From NCBI RefSeq assembly GCF_000730605.1, contig NZ_BBIS01000027.1, positions 1-61,476 of the forward strand: a DNA stretch of 61,476 bases, in the 5' to 3' direction. The position numbers and the translations under genes were made by a program. Each line of letters opens with the position of its first letter. The first letter of the stretch is position 1. Under the pieces are notes generated by a model, which had not been told where the DNA came from, did no database searches, and saw nothing but the letters and a program-made list of their open reading frames with translations. This document shows positions 46,688 through 54,769 of this stretch, piece by piece. This DNA comes from Pseudomonas monteilii NBRC 103158 = DSM 14164. Lineage in GTDB: Bacteria > Pseudomonadota > Gammaproteobacteria > Pseudomonadales > Pseudomonadaceae.

Positions 46688-47459
46688 ACGTATTGTTCCA
46701 GCTTGGCTGGCTGCCGCTCGCCATTTGGCCGGCTGCAAAGGAAACACTGAAAGAAACCTGGTGCTGGAAATTGCATCTCCTGGCGAGCTGAATGCTCAGG
46801 ATCGCGATGTCATCGGCGCAGTGGATGCGGCGCTTCAGCAGCATTCGCCTGGCTTGAGTGTCCAAACGGTCGCCAGCACTATCTTCCCCAACAATCTGTA
46901 CAAGTTGGATAAGCGGCCTGCGTTCTACGAATCGTACGTAAATGCGATGACCAGGGGGCAGAAAGTGGGCACCTGGGGCACATATGCGCTACGGATGATA
47001 CGGCGGGTGGCTCGTAATGGGAAAACCACCTACAACCCGCTGGAAGCACTGGTTCGCAAGCTCCAGAAATCTAAAGACGGACGGTGCTACCAGGCCGTTT
47101 ACGAGCTGGGTGTCATAGATGTCGAGTTCGATCTTGAGGATGACGGATTTGGCTTTGAGCTTCCCCTGTACGACCCTGGTGCTGATCGGAACATGCCCAG
47201 GAACATGCCTTGCCTGAGCCATCTCAGTTTCAAAGTGACGCAGGGCAAGCTAGATCTCACGGCCATGTACAGGTCGCACTGGTATGGCCAGAGGGTACTT
47301 GGCAACCTGATTGGGCTGAACAACTTGCACAATTTCGTTGCCGTCGAGTCTGGGTTTGAGCGCGGCCCTCTAACGGTAATTTCCACGCATGCCCTTCTCG
47401 ACATGCAGAGCCTCGGTGGAGCAAAGGCTACCAGGGCTTTACTGAATAGCTTCGATTGA
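46665..47459 (+). CDS. Thymidylate-synthase-like protein
   Basis: A 264-residue protein whose C-terminal half looks like thymidylate synthase: Cys183 in NMPCLSHLSFKV (TS nucleophile region PPCH), GKLDLTAMYRSHWYG (Arg-Ser phosphate loop), and GLNNLHNFVAVESGFERGPL (TS Asn/helix), then STHALLD in place of GDxHxY. The N-terminal WGTYALRMIRR matches the YGxRLR segment. The first ~70 residues are not recognised. It may methylate or hydroxymethylate a pyrimidine nucleotide or have become a sensor. Last gene of the protease operon, 4 bp from the convergent UDG-like gene. Confidence 0.68.
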   Translation: MAVLIHGERIVPAWLAAARHLAGCKGNTERNLVLEIASPGELNAQDRDVIGAVDAALQQHSPGLSVQTVASTIFPNNLYKLDKRPAFYESYVNAMTRGQKVGTWGTYALRMIRRVARNGKTTYNPLEALVRKLQKSKDGRCYQAVYELGVIDVEFDLEDDGFGFELPLYDPGADRNMPRNMPCLSHLSFKVTQGKLDLTAMYRSHWYGQRVLGNLIGLNNLHNFVAVESGFERGPLTVISTHALLDMQSLGGAKATRALLNSFD

Positions 47460-47463
47460 TGGT

Positions 47464-48135
47464 CTAGAAGAGCGACGCCTGGCGCTTGGGGTCAAGGGTT
47501 TCAACGGGGATGCCATAGAGTGCACTCATTCCGTTTCGGAAGTCCTTGATCCCGCCATAGCTTGGATGTCGTATACCCACAACCTCGACTCCGAATCGGC
47601 TGGCATAGCTGAGGGCGTCTTGGCCAATTGCGACAACTCGCTTCACTTTGAGCCATTTGATCAGCGTTCCATTCAGATCGTCGACTTGCTGAAGTTCTCG
47701 CGCAGTGAATTTTCGATTGCTGAATGGATTGCCTGGCTCGTGAGGATGGAACGGGAACACATTCCACAGCAATGGCGGCAACTCAACGGCTCGAAGTACC
47801 GACCAAATCTCAGACGCAGTGCGCTCCGCGATAGCTGGGCCCAGTGTTGCTTGCTTGAAATTCGAGCCTGGGTACCGCTGAGTCATTTCCGGCAGATGGA
47901 ACTCGTCGGTAAGTGCCAGCCCTGTGCGTCGTCCTCCGCGGTAGCCCAGGTCACGCCCCATCCAGATCGTATCCACCCCGATCTCAGCAGCGGCCTTCAG
48001 ATAGCCTCGCAGGTTGCGTCGACGCGACGCGACAGCGTCGGCGCGATCATGAACCGGGCAGGTATCGGCATAGGGGTTAAACACGTTGTCCAGTTTCAAC
48101 TCGGACAAGGCGTTCACGAAAGCTGTAGGGGTCAT
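47464..48135 (-). CDS. Uracil-DNA-glycosylase-like protein
   Basis: A 223-residue protein of the uracil-DNA-glycosylase fold. The first strand and loop are TIWMGRDLGYRGGRRTGLAL, followed by WNVFPFHPHEPGNPF, the central strand VKRVVAIGQDALSYASRFG, and the DNA-insertion motif in GIRHPSYGGIKDF (HPS). The canonical GQDPY motif is not present, pointing to a non-family-1 glycosylase. It might excise an altered base or bind it. It overlaps the MazG-like gene by 4 bp; together with DUF4031 they form one operon facing the protease operon. Confidence 0.72.
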   Translation of the reverse strand: MTPTAFVNALSELKLDNVFNPYADTCPVHDRADAVASRRRNLRGYLKAAAEIGVDTIWMGRDLGYRGGRRTGLALTDEFHLPEMTQRYPGSNFKQATLGPAIAERTASEIWSVLRAVELPPLLWNVFPFHPHEPGNPFSNRKFTARELQQVDDLNGTLIKWLKVKRVVAIGQDALSYASRFGVEVVGIRHPSYGGIKDFRNGMSALYGIPVETLDPKRQASLF

Positions 48136-49346
48136 GGCTGCGGGTTCTTCGTTGGTAGATCAAAATGCATGGTGTGGTTGAGCACATCGACGGTAACCGT
48201 GCCGCTTCGGTGCTTTTGCAATTGCCGGAATACCTCGAAGCCCTTGAGAATCGCTGTTTCCCATTGCCAAAGCTGGCATTTGTCCACCTCGTAACCTTCA
48301 ACCATGCTTCGGATCTGCTTGAGGACGTTGTAGTCCAGGCCGCGTTGCTTGTCCTCGCCGTCGAAGCGGTGAGTTTTAGCGTGGTTGAAGATCCAGGTGG
48401 CAATGCCTTCCTCAATGATCATGGCGCGAGCGCCATCCTCATTCTCATCTTTCTTGGGGTCTGACTTGCGTTTGCGCTTGAGCAGCCCTCTGAGGACAGG
48501 AGACCAGCCCAGGTAAGCCAGATACGCCAAGTGGAACACGTCGTGGAAGCGATAGTCATCAGGTTCATTGCTGTTGTCCGTCAGACGGTCGCCGATGAAC
48601 ACCCCGTGCAGGCTTTGAACAACATAGGCATTGGTCCCTTTGCCGCGCTCAATGAATTTCATGGCGATGATCGGTGGAAAGCGTTCGTGCTCCGGAAAGC
48701 CTTCATCGAAAGGGGCAGGGAAAGACTTTTCATCGCCTGGCCATCTGCTGTGAATCTTGTCCAGATTCGCGCGTGCAACATCTTCTAACCTCAAGTCGAA
48801 GCTGGCACAGGCCACGGCGAGCTCAGCCAGGTGCATCCCGAGGTTCGAAGCGCGAACGTGAGGTGCCATCGATTTGTAGGCTTGGTACGTCGTCGTTGCC
48901 ATTTGGCCGGCATGATTTGCGAGTCGACCTAGCTGCGTGGAGCGATCGATGGAGTCCGGCTTTCTCCGAACCTCCATCAAGCTGTCGATGTGGCGAAAGG
49001 TCACTGGCTCAACCGGCTCTTGTTCCGTTTCCCCATACTGCTTACGCAGGGCGATCAGGCAGCTGTCACCTATCTGGTTGTGGTCGACATCAACAAGCGC
49101 TGCAACGTTGATTAGGTACCAAAGCGCGTCCCCTAGCTCCTCTGCCGCGAGCTCTGTCACTGTCGCTGCGAGGTTGTCGCGGCCGGATTTTTTTACGGCA
49201 GACAGCAGGCCGCCAACCTCACCGAAGTATCCAAATTTGAGCTGCTGAAATCCCTCAGCGGTCTGTTCGAACTGGTTTGTCTTGCAGGCCTTGAGGCGAT
49301 ACTCAGGGATAGAAAGGGGCATGGGTTGAGGCTTGGGCCTGGGCAT
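48132..49346 (-). CDS. MazG-like nucleotide pyrophosphohydrolase with extra C-terminal domain
   Basis: A 404-residue protein. The N-terminal ~130 residues contain a MazG-type all-alpha NTP pyrophosphohydrolase (YFGEVGGLLSAVKK, then ELAAEELGDALWYLINVAAL, the acidic Mg-binding helices). The C-terminal ~250 residues form a second domain with DYRFHDVFHLAYLAYLGWSP (His-rich, possibly metal-binding) and MIIEEGIATWIFNHAK, which I do not recognise. MazG enzymes hydrolyse (d)NTPs and ppGpp. Middle gene of the minus-strand operon; a 4-bp overlap with the UDG-like gene shows coupling. Confidence 0.72.
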   Translation of the reverse strand: MPRPKPQPMPLSIPEYRLKACKTNQFEQTAEGFQQLKFGYFGEVGGLLSAVKKSGRDNLAATVTELAAEELGDALWYLINVAALVDVDHNQIGDSCLIALRKQYGETEQEPVEPVTFRHIDSLMEVRRKPDSIDRSTQLGRLANHAGQMATTTYQAYKSMAPHVRASNLGMHLAELAVACASFDLRLEDVARANLDKIHSRWPGDEKSFPAPFDEGFPEHERFPPIIAMKFIERGKGTNAYVVQSLHGVFIGDRLTDNSNEPDDYRFHDVFHLAYLAYLGWSPVLRGLLKRKRKSDPKKDENEDGARAMIIEEGIATWIFNHAKTHRFDGEDKQRGLDYNVLKQIRSMVEGYEVDKCQLWQWETAILKGFEVFRQLQKHRSGTVTVDVLNHTMHFDLPTKNPQP

Positions 49347-49371
49347 TTGAAATCCTTTTCAATCAATGAGT

Positions 49372-49662
49372 CTATGCGCTAGCGGCGGTGGCTCTGTAGA
49401 GCTGGATCATCTCGGATCGCATTCGTCTCGCGCAACTTACGATTGTTTCACGATCTGCCCCTTGAGCTCCCAAAGCTAGCGCTCGAGTGCGAACGGTTTT
49501 TGTGACGTCGTAGTGGGGGTAGAGGGTTTTGGATTGAAACCAGCTGCGCTTCAACCCCAAGCGATCGGCAAAGGTATGCAATTCATCGAGCGAATCTGCA
49601 ACCAGATGGCACCACTCGCGCCCCCTCCAACGAATTCCTTCTGAGTCCACGTACACAGCCAT
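49372..49662 (-). CDS. DUF4031-type small protein
   Basis: A 96-residue protein with the DUF4031 pattern: MAVYVDSEGIRWRGREWCHL at the start, DSLDELHTFADRLGLKRSWF, HYDVTKTVRTRALALGA. Biochemical function unknown. First gene of the minus-strand operon (25 bp before the MazG-like gene), sharing its promoter region with the divergent XRE gene at 49733. Confidence 0.78.
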   Translation of the reverse strand: MAVYVDSEGIRWRGREWCHLVADSLDELHTFADRLGLKRSWFQSKTLYPHYDVTKTVRTRALALGAQGADRETIVSCARRMRSEMIQLYRATAASA

Positions 49663-49690
49663 TTTGCGTCTCGCCTATCGTGAAAATATG

Positions 49691-49716
49691 TGCAAATATA
49701 TAGCATATTTTTTGCA
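49691..49716. promoter_or_regulatory. Candidate XRE operator between DUF4031 and XRE genes
   Basis: AT-rich inverted repeat TGCAAATAT...ATATTTTTTGCA (six-base perfect arms TGCAAA/TTTGCA, 14-bp spacer). It lies in the 70-bp gap between divergent genes, so one site could control both. Confidence 0.5.
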
Positions 49717-49732
49717 AATTCACCAGGCTCAG

Positions 49733-50071
49733 ATGAACATTAAGCTACTCGGCTCCCAGATCAAGGTGGCACGAAAACGAAGGGGTATGTCACTGAAAAT
49801 GCTGGGAGAAAAGGCAGGTGTTCATTACACGCAGATCTCTCGGATGGAGCGTGGTGAAGGCGTTTTGCTTAGCAAAAATTTGCGAAAAGTTTGCGAAATA
49901 TTGCAAGTGCCTGTGCCGCTTGCAAGCGGTGCCTCATCAAGCGGTGACTTGCCGCAGAAGGTACAAGACCTCATCAATGCCTGGCCGCAGAGTGAGCAGC
50001 TGATTCGAAGCGTCGTAGATGCTCTGGAGACAGCTCTAGAGAATGGAGATGCCTCAGTAGCCCGTCCTTGA
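49733..50071 (+). CDS. XRE-family regulator
   Basis: A 112-residue HTH_3 protein: LGSQIKVARKRRGMSLKMLG, EKAGVHYTQISRMERGEGVL. The C-terminal ~45 residues are a short helical region (VQDLINAWPQSEQLIRSVVD) for dimerisation. The start is placed at ATG 49733; the frame is open upstream to 49664 and contains another ATG at 49688 that would place the operator inside the gene. Divergent from the DUF4031-MazG-UDG operon, which it most likely represses. Confidence 0.82.
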   Translation: MNIKLLGSQIKVARKRRGMSLKMLGEKAGVHYTQISRMERGEGVLLSKNLRKVCEILQVPVPLASGASSSGDLPQKVQDLINAWPQSEQLIRSVVDALETALENGDASVARP

Positions 50072-50417
50072 GCACGAGGTTCACATCGCTGCTATACCTC
50101 ACCTCAAGCACATGGGGGGCGAGGTCATCTATGGACAGTAGGCTCATCGAAATCGTAAGCTAGCGGCAATTTGATTGTGCATATGGCCATTTGCCACTAC
50201 GAGCACACAATTAGTGCACGTAAATGTGAGGCTCCTACTCCCAGCTCGATTTCAGTCGCGCTAGGAGGTGACCTGGAGGGGGTTACTCCTCCTAAAGCAT
50301 GCGAACCAAAACCGCATGCTCGTCGTCATAGGGAAACCTCGAACGAGTCGGTCATGTGCTCCCCTCACTACAAGGGGCTATGTGAATGGACTCACTAACC
50401 ATGGATCAAACAACCTA
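50072..50417. other. Spacer before unknown-gene operon
   Basis: About 345 bp with no supported gene. A hairpin-capable AGGAGG...CCTCCT segment lies at about 50262-50294. Short open frames here lack start context. Confidence 0.4.
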
Positions 50418-51272
50418 ATGTTCCAAAATAAGCCGAACGCCGAAATCCGCCATCTCCCGCATGGGCTGATCCATGCAGTTGAGCGTTTGAGTCTCGGGTT
50501 GGATTGGGATAAGCCACTCGACGCCGCAACCATGGCGCAGCTATCGACCTTGGGCGATCGTATCGCTGAGGTGCTCCCCCGAAAGATTGAGATAAGTACT
50601 TCGGGAGTCCGAGCTACAGTCGCGGGTGTTGTGAAAGATGCATCTGAAGATGAGAGTGCAGAGCTTTTTGCCATCCTTTTCGATGACAACGATGACCATG
50701 AAGGCGCTATCGACGAAAAGTTAGTCGAAATGGTTGTAAACGATTCGGGCCTTGGTTTCGCTATCAACTCACGATATCCCGGTTGGGAAAAAACACGAGC
50801 GTTAGCCTTTGATGTGTTTAACGTCTTTTATGAGGCTGTTTCAAAGCAAGTCTCAATTTCCTCAATAGACTTCAGGGTTTCGAATGTATTCGGCTTAAAG
50901 CAATTTGATGGAAATCTTACTGATCTGTTGAATGTTGAGTGTACCTCATTGCCACGCCGAGTCTTCAATTCAGAAGGTCTCTGGCACCTTGATGAAGGTT
51001 ATTTTGATGAGCATTCAGCGTCTGAAGTCAGTCAGTTGTTAGTCAACTTGCATGTATCCAAGGCGCGAGAAGGAGATGAAACTAATCTCTTTGTTCGCAC
51101 GATGCATCAGTTTGATCTCGGCGAACAACCTGCCGGCACCACATCCCTTGTTGATTTGTTTGGGCATTTTGACCATCTTCATGAAGTGAATAAGGATCTG
51201 TTGGCTTCGGTGCTCAATGAAAATATTGTTCGTTCGTTAGAGCTTTTTCCTGAAAGGGAGGTGACTAAATGA
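50418..51272 (+). CDS. TIGR04255-like protein, first gene of unknown operon
   Basis: A 284-residue protein. The motif RYPGWEKTRALAFDVFNVFY, followed by a beta strand SSIDFRVSNVFGL, recalls TIGR04255 proteins (WxxFKxxA helix then RIGLRYIN). The N-terminal part does not match clearly. These proteins occur sporadically in mobile regions with unknown function. The start is uncertain: ATG 50418 lacks a good ribosome-binding site, and the frame is open to 50268. It overlaps the next gene by 4 bp. Confidence 0.6.
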   Translation: MFQNKPNAEIRHLPHGLIHAVERLSLGLDWDKPLDAATMAQLSTLGDRIAEVLPRKIEISTSGVRATVAGVVKDASEDESAELFAILFDDNDDHEGAIDEKLVEMVVNDSGLGFAINSRYPGWEKTRALAFDVFNVFYEAVSKQVSISSIDFRVSNVFGLKQFDGNLTDLLNVECTSLPRRVFNSEGLWHLDEGYFDEHSASEVSQLLVNLHVSKAREGDETNLFVRTMHQFDLGEQPAGTTSLVDLFGHFDHLHEVNKDLLASVLNENIVRSLELFPEREVTK

Positions 51273-52006
51273 GCGCAGCTGTTTCAACTGTTATGAAGTT
51301 TGGTGTGGATTCTTACCCAAACCCTCGTGCGTTTCATTCTCAGCCATCCCGCGCTCGCGAAGATGCTACTAGCTATGTTTCTGCTTTAGCTGCTGCTAGC
51401 CTGTTTGCGCTTTCTGAACTTGAAAGATTACGCGCATCTGGCTCTGAAATGTTGATGCTGCAAGAAGCTTTGAGGCGCATGCTTCATTCGCGCCAGGTAC
51501 CTGTCGAACTTCTCCGGCAGGCATATCACATGAACTTGTATATCAAGCAGTTGACTTCTGAGCGGGTTGAGTCTCGGTCACTCACTGCCGCTTTTAGCGA
51601 GCATGGCGATGCACAAATCTTTGCAGCTAAACCCTTAACTCAATTTCTGCCAGACTACAGCTATGCAGTAGATAGGCTTAAAGTGTTCGTTGAAGAACAA
51701 GTTAACTGGGATGGCTATGGAGGCTTGCCTGCCTCTCCCCAGGCTGCTAGAGAGGTCGCGACCTTCCTCAAAGTGGTTCAGCGTAGATTAATTCAAGTAC
51801 CAAGTGTGACGATGGGCGGAGATGGCTCGGTTGCTATCGTCTGGACCGATGATGTTTTCTATATCTCGGCAGATTTTGACGGCAACGCTGGTTACTCTTT
51901 CTTCATCTCCAGGGGTGATGAATTTATTTGTGATGGTGTCAGCCCTTCTGAGCGGCTGGATGATTCTTTGGCTAAGTATCTTGGTATGTACTTCACGGAT
52001 GACTAG
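51269..52006 (+). CDS. Unknown protein, second gene of operon
   Basis: A 245-residue protein, not recognised. The N-terminal half is helical with a Ser/Ala-rich start (SYVSALAAASLFALSELERL). The C-terminal half carries VNWDGYGGLPASPQAAREVA, a segment seen in small mobile-element proteins, followed by predicted strands (SVAIVWTDDVFYISADFDGNA). ATGA overlap upstream and an 8-bp overlap downstream indicate it acts with its neighbours. Confidence 0.65.
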   Translation: MSAAVSTVMKFGVDSYPNPRAFHSQPSRAREDATSYVSALAAASLFALSELERLRASGSEMLMLQEALRRMLHSRQVPVELLRQAYHMNLYIKQLTSERVESRSLTAAFSEHGDAQIFAAKPLTQFLPDYSYAVDRLKVFVEEQVNWDGYGGLPASPQAAREVATFLKVVQRRLIQVPSVTMGGDGSVAIVWTDDVFYISADFDGNAGYSFFISRGDEFICDGVSPSERLDDSLAKYLGMYFTDD

Positions 52007-52613
52007 TACAAAAATTTGTGGCGACTGCCGAAAAACATTTGAGCGCGGCGCAGGTAGCGTTGATAAGTTCGCGGAACGTGTCAGTGCGCTATTGGTGTGC
52101 AGCCATAACTGCTCCTGCCCAACACTATCGGTGAGTGCTTTCTCGCCCCGTCCTGTTCAGAATTCTGAGCAGGTGGCTGCATGCGCGAGTCATCCTTACC
52201 ACTCAGCGATAAACGGTTCGGTGACTCACAAGGTGTTTGATAGGGCCTTTACTCAAGGCCTATCGGTGACTCGCCTCGAACTCGCGAAAGAAGGCATAGG
52301 TGGTGTGCTGAATTTTTGTAACACCATCGATGTACGCAAAAGTACTAAGAATCCTGAGATTTATTCTCTGGGTGCCGTAACGATGAGCGCTCAGGATGTC
52401 AGAGGCATTCTCTTCCGTAAGTGCAACACGCCAGCTTTTCGCCTTTACGACACGTCGGTAGATGCGGATCGAATGATCGCTCACGCGGATATTGTTGGCA
52501 CAAAGTACTTTGGGAGGCTGGAAGCCCTTCCGAAAGCTGAGCAGAGCATCCGGCATTGGGCTCAGCTTCAGCTATCTCGTAAGACGACGTTTGTGCCCCA
52601 AAAAGCCGTTTAG
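51999..52613 (+). CDS. Unknown protein with N-terminal cysteine cluster
   Basis: A 204-residue protein, not recognised. It begins CGDCRKTFERG with further Cys/His (CSHNCSC), which could bind zinc. The rest is mixed alpha/beta (VTRLELAKEGIGGVLNFCNT, SAQDVRGILFRKCNTPAFRL). ATG 51999 overlaps the preceding stop (ATGACTAG). The next gene encodes a ParS/MbcA-like antitoxin, so this or the 245-residue protein might be the toxin; no known toxin motif (RES, MbcT) is visible. Confidence 0.6.
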   Translation: MTSTKICGDCRKTFERGAGSVDKFAERVSALLVCSHNCSCPTLSVSAFSPRPVQNSEQVAACASHPYHSAINGSVTHKVFDRAFTQGLSVTRLELAKEGIGGVLNFCNTIDVRKSTKNPEIYSLGAVTMSAQDVRGILFRKCNTPAFRLYDTSVDADRMIAHADIVGTKYFGRLEALPKAEQSIRHWAQLQLSRKTTFVPQKAV

Positions 52614-52704
52614 CAAGGCATTCGCCCCAAACCAATGGGAGCCTGAGCCTAAAGGCAGGTGCAGCCTGTACTCGTCAAAGAGGTGTATCCTAGCGCTCAG
52701 ATAG

Positions 52705-53121
52705 ATGCCGAGGTTCGCCATGGAAACGTCAAATCATGCTGTGATGTCCAGGCAGCAAGCCGCTGTGGCTTTGAGGGTTGCGGTGCGCATTCTCCGTGGA
52801 TGGCAGGCTACAGTTCAGCAGGCTTGCCGAATCCTTAGGGTATCCCCGGCTACTTACTACAGCGCGTCCCGGGACCAGGTCTCAGGTCGACGGCTCGATC
52901 TTGATCAACAGCAGCGGGTCAGCTTGGTGCTGAACATTCATGCCTCTTTGCGCACGGTCTTCACTAATCCGGCCAATGTCAGTAGTTTCCCTGTGTTGAA
53001 GAACGACAACCCGTTTTTTGATGGTCGTTCTCCGCTGGATATCATGGCTCAGGGAGATCTCATCTCGCTTTACGAGGCCTATAAGCGCATTGACCAGATG
53101 AAGTGGTTGGGTGAAGCCTAA
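52705..53121 (+). CDS. Xre/MbcA/ParS-like antitoxin
   Basis: A 138-residue protein. The N-terminal helices include an HTH-like QQACRILRVSPATYYSASRD. The C-terminal ~60 residues follow the MbcA/ParS toxin-binding (DUF2384) pattern: LVLNIHASLRTVFTNPANVS, then NPFFDGRSPLDIMAQGDLIS, with the usual tyrosine helix. ATG 52720 is an alternative start. The usual partner (RES-type ParT toxin) is missing, so it may have another partner in the upstream operon. Confidence 0.72.
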   Translation: MPRFAMETSNHAVMSRQQAAVALRVAVRILRGWQATVQQACRILRVSPATYYSASRDQVSGRRLDLDQQQRVSLVLNIHASLRTVFTNPANVSSFPVLKNDNPFFDGRSPLDIMAQGDLISLYEAYKRIDQMKWLGEA

Positions 53122-53129
53122 GCTTCAGG

Positions 53130-53846
53130 TTACTGACTTGCAAAGGACGTTGTATTTAGCTCATCTTTAAAGCAGAGAACCTGAGGAGTGAGCTTTTGCA
53201 TCACGACCTCGATCAGAGATATCGCGCTTTTTTGTACCTCTGTGGTTGGCCAGAGGAGGGGCTGGTCTGGCAAGCTATCAGGTCGCGGCAACTTACCCCA
53301 CTTGTGTGCGTCGGGAGTTTCGAAACCGGCATTCTCTGCCCGCTGCAGCCAGTAGCCCTCAAAGTGGGTTGCGTTACTCTGTGTTCCTGGTGCCCAGGTA
53401 AGTACTACTGCCTGAATATCGACTTGCTCCTGAGCTGCCCACCTGAATAAGGCGTAGGACCCATGTCCTTCTCGCTGTCGATGGAGATGTTCTCTAAAAC
53501 GTTTGCGTAGATCGGCCGCTTGGCCTACGTAGCAAGCCTTGCGCTGGCCACTTTTGCTTTGCGCGATTAGGGCATAGATCCAGAAGCCAGTAGTGATTTT
53601 TCGTTTACGTTCACCCTTAACTCTTTTCTCCTTCACTGGGCGATCGTTGAAGTTGAAGTGAACCCTAAATCGCTTCCCGCTTGCGCACATGAATCCAGCA
53701 TAGTCAATACCGTTTCTGGTCACGGCTAAGTTGTGGCTAGCGGCTAATTCCATCAATTGCTGGCGGTTTTCGATCTCTCCTGTGTCAATTGCTGCTTGCA
53801 TTGAGCTCTTCAGTGCTAATGCCTGCTCGATTGCTTCGCGCTGCAT
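53130..53846 (-). CDS. GIY-YIG-type nuclease-like protein
   Basis: A 238-residue protein. The GIY-YIG core is seen as GFWIYALIAQ, then ACYVGQAADLRKRFREHLHR, with the catalytic Tyr/Arg positions, and a glutamate in THFEGYWLQRAENAG. The N-terminal ~90 residues are a helical region (MQREAIEQALALKSSMQAAI) plus a basic strand pair (PVKEKRVKGERKRKI). Its role is unknown: a DNA nuclease, possibly defence- or transposon-linked. Convergent with the ParS-like gene. Confidence 0.72.
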   Translation of the reverse strand: MQREAIEQALALKSSMQAAIDTGEIENRQQLMELAASHNLAVTRNGIDYAGFMCASGKRFRVHFNFNDRPVKEKRVKGERKRKITTGFWIYALIAQSKSGQRKACYVGQAADLRKRFREHLHRQREGHGSYALFRWAAQEQVDIQAVVLTWAPGTQSNATHFEGYWLQRAENAGFETPDAHKWGKLPRPDSLPDQPLLWPTTEVQKSAISLIEVVMQKLTPQVLCFKDELNTTSFASQ

Positions 53847-54244
53847 GGATGGCTCCTGATTGCATCTCTTTGCCCGTCCTAAAAAATGTCCTGGAAGGAC
53901 AAGATTTCCTGCGGTTGGGGCTGTAATTTTAGCCGCTAAAGCGGTGCTGATTCTTATGCAGGGTTAGTTGGCATTCGCCTCCAAATCAGCAGTAAAGGCT
54001 TCATGTTATCTTTAACGAAATGTAACAATTGTGTGGCCTTGCGGTAAATTCAAAACCTGCAATATTAGACTTTAGTCTTATGCTTGGGTGGGTATATATC
54101 ATTACCGATGATTATAGCTTTTGATGGACTTACACCAACTGCTTGACGCTTTTGTAGGGTTCTGTCAGTAATAAAAAGCAGCAGGGGTGCCCGACGCACC
54201 ATTGTCTTTGCCTGCTACCTCACAACCTCATTTAGGAAATTGCT
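53847..54244. other. AT-rich spacer
   Basis: About 400 bp of AT-rich sequence with no gene. It is the presumed promoter region for the divergent GIY-YIG and 102-residue genes; a TTAGACTTTAGTC-type repeat lies near 54065-54078. Confidence 0.4.
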
Positions 54245-54553
54245 ATGACGCTGCATGTTATGCTTTCTTTGGACTACTCTGATGCAAAATCCAATCGGGA
54301 TGATTTCTATGCCCAGTTGGAGTACAAGGGGTGGGTCAAGCTGGGTGATGTAGACACTGTTTGGGTCAAGACCTTCGGCTATACCACTTTGGATACTGAC
54401 AAGGTTGAGCGCGAAATCACGGCGATGATGAAAGACTCTGTTACGGAGTTTAAACCGACTCGCCTTGATTATGTTGCGCAGATTGGCAACAACACGCCTA
54501 TTGAGCGTGCATTTATCAAAAAGAACTTTGACTACGAATACGTTAAAAAATAA
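54245..54553 (+). CDS. Small protein of unknown function
   Basis: A 102-residue protein, not recognised. MTLHVMLSLDYSDAKSNRDD followed by YAQLEYKGWVKLGDVDTVWV has a beta-alpha-beta pattern compatible with a ferredoxin-like fold, as in Cas2/GhoS-type small proteins, but no nuclease residues can be asserted. The start ATG follows GGAAATTGCT. It is monocistronic, between spacers. Confidence 0.6.
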   Translation: MTLHVMLSLDYSDAKSNRDDFYAQLEYKGWVKLGDVDTVWVKTFGYTTLDTDKVEREITAMMKDSVTEFKPTRLDYVAQIGNNTPIERAFIKKNFDYEYVKK

Positions 54554-54769
54554 CTGTTGCAAAGTGCTGCTGCCGTGTAGTCAGTGGCAGCACCTATTGC
54601 TTGGTAAGTTCTATAGGGGCGGCGCTGTGGATTACATGTGCTGAGCGACGCATCGATAGGCTGCCAGCCTCATCAAGAACACCTATGGATCCAAGTGACT
54701 CTGGTTCTTCTAGGCAATTTCCCTTAGGGCCATCTCCTTCCGTAGGCGGGTGGCAAAACTCGTTCGATT

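Noticed and set aside
47464..48135. Family 1 uracil-DNA glycosylase (ung)
   Set aside because: The GQDPY and HPSPLS-type motifs are missing; only a UDG-superfamily-like fold can be claimed.
50171..50398. 75-codon frame upstream of the TIGR04255-like gene
   Set aside because: No ribosome-binding site and no protein features; lies in the presumed leader of the operon.
51999..52613. RES-domain or MbcT toxin paired with the ParS-like antitoxin
   Set aside because: None of the expected Arg/Glu/Ser motifs of RES toxins could be found in the 204-residue protein.
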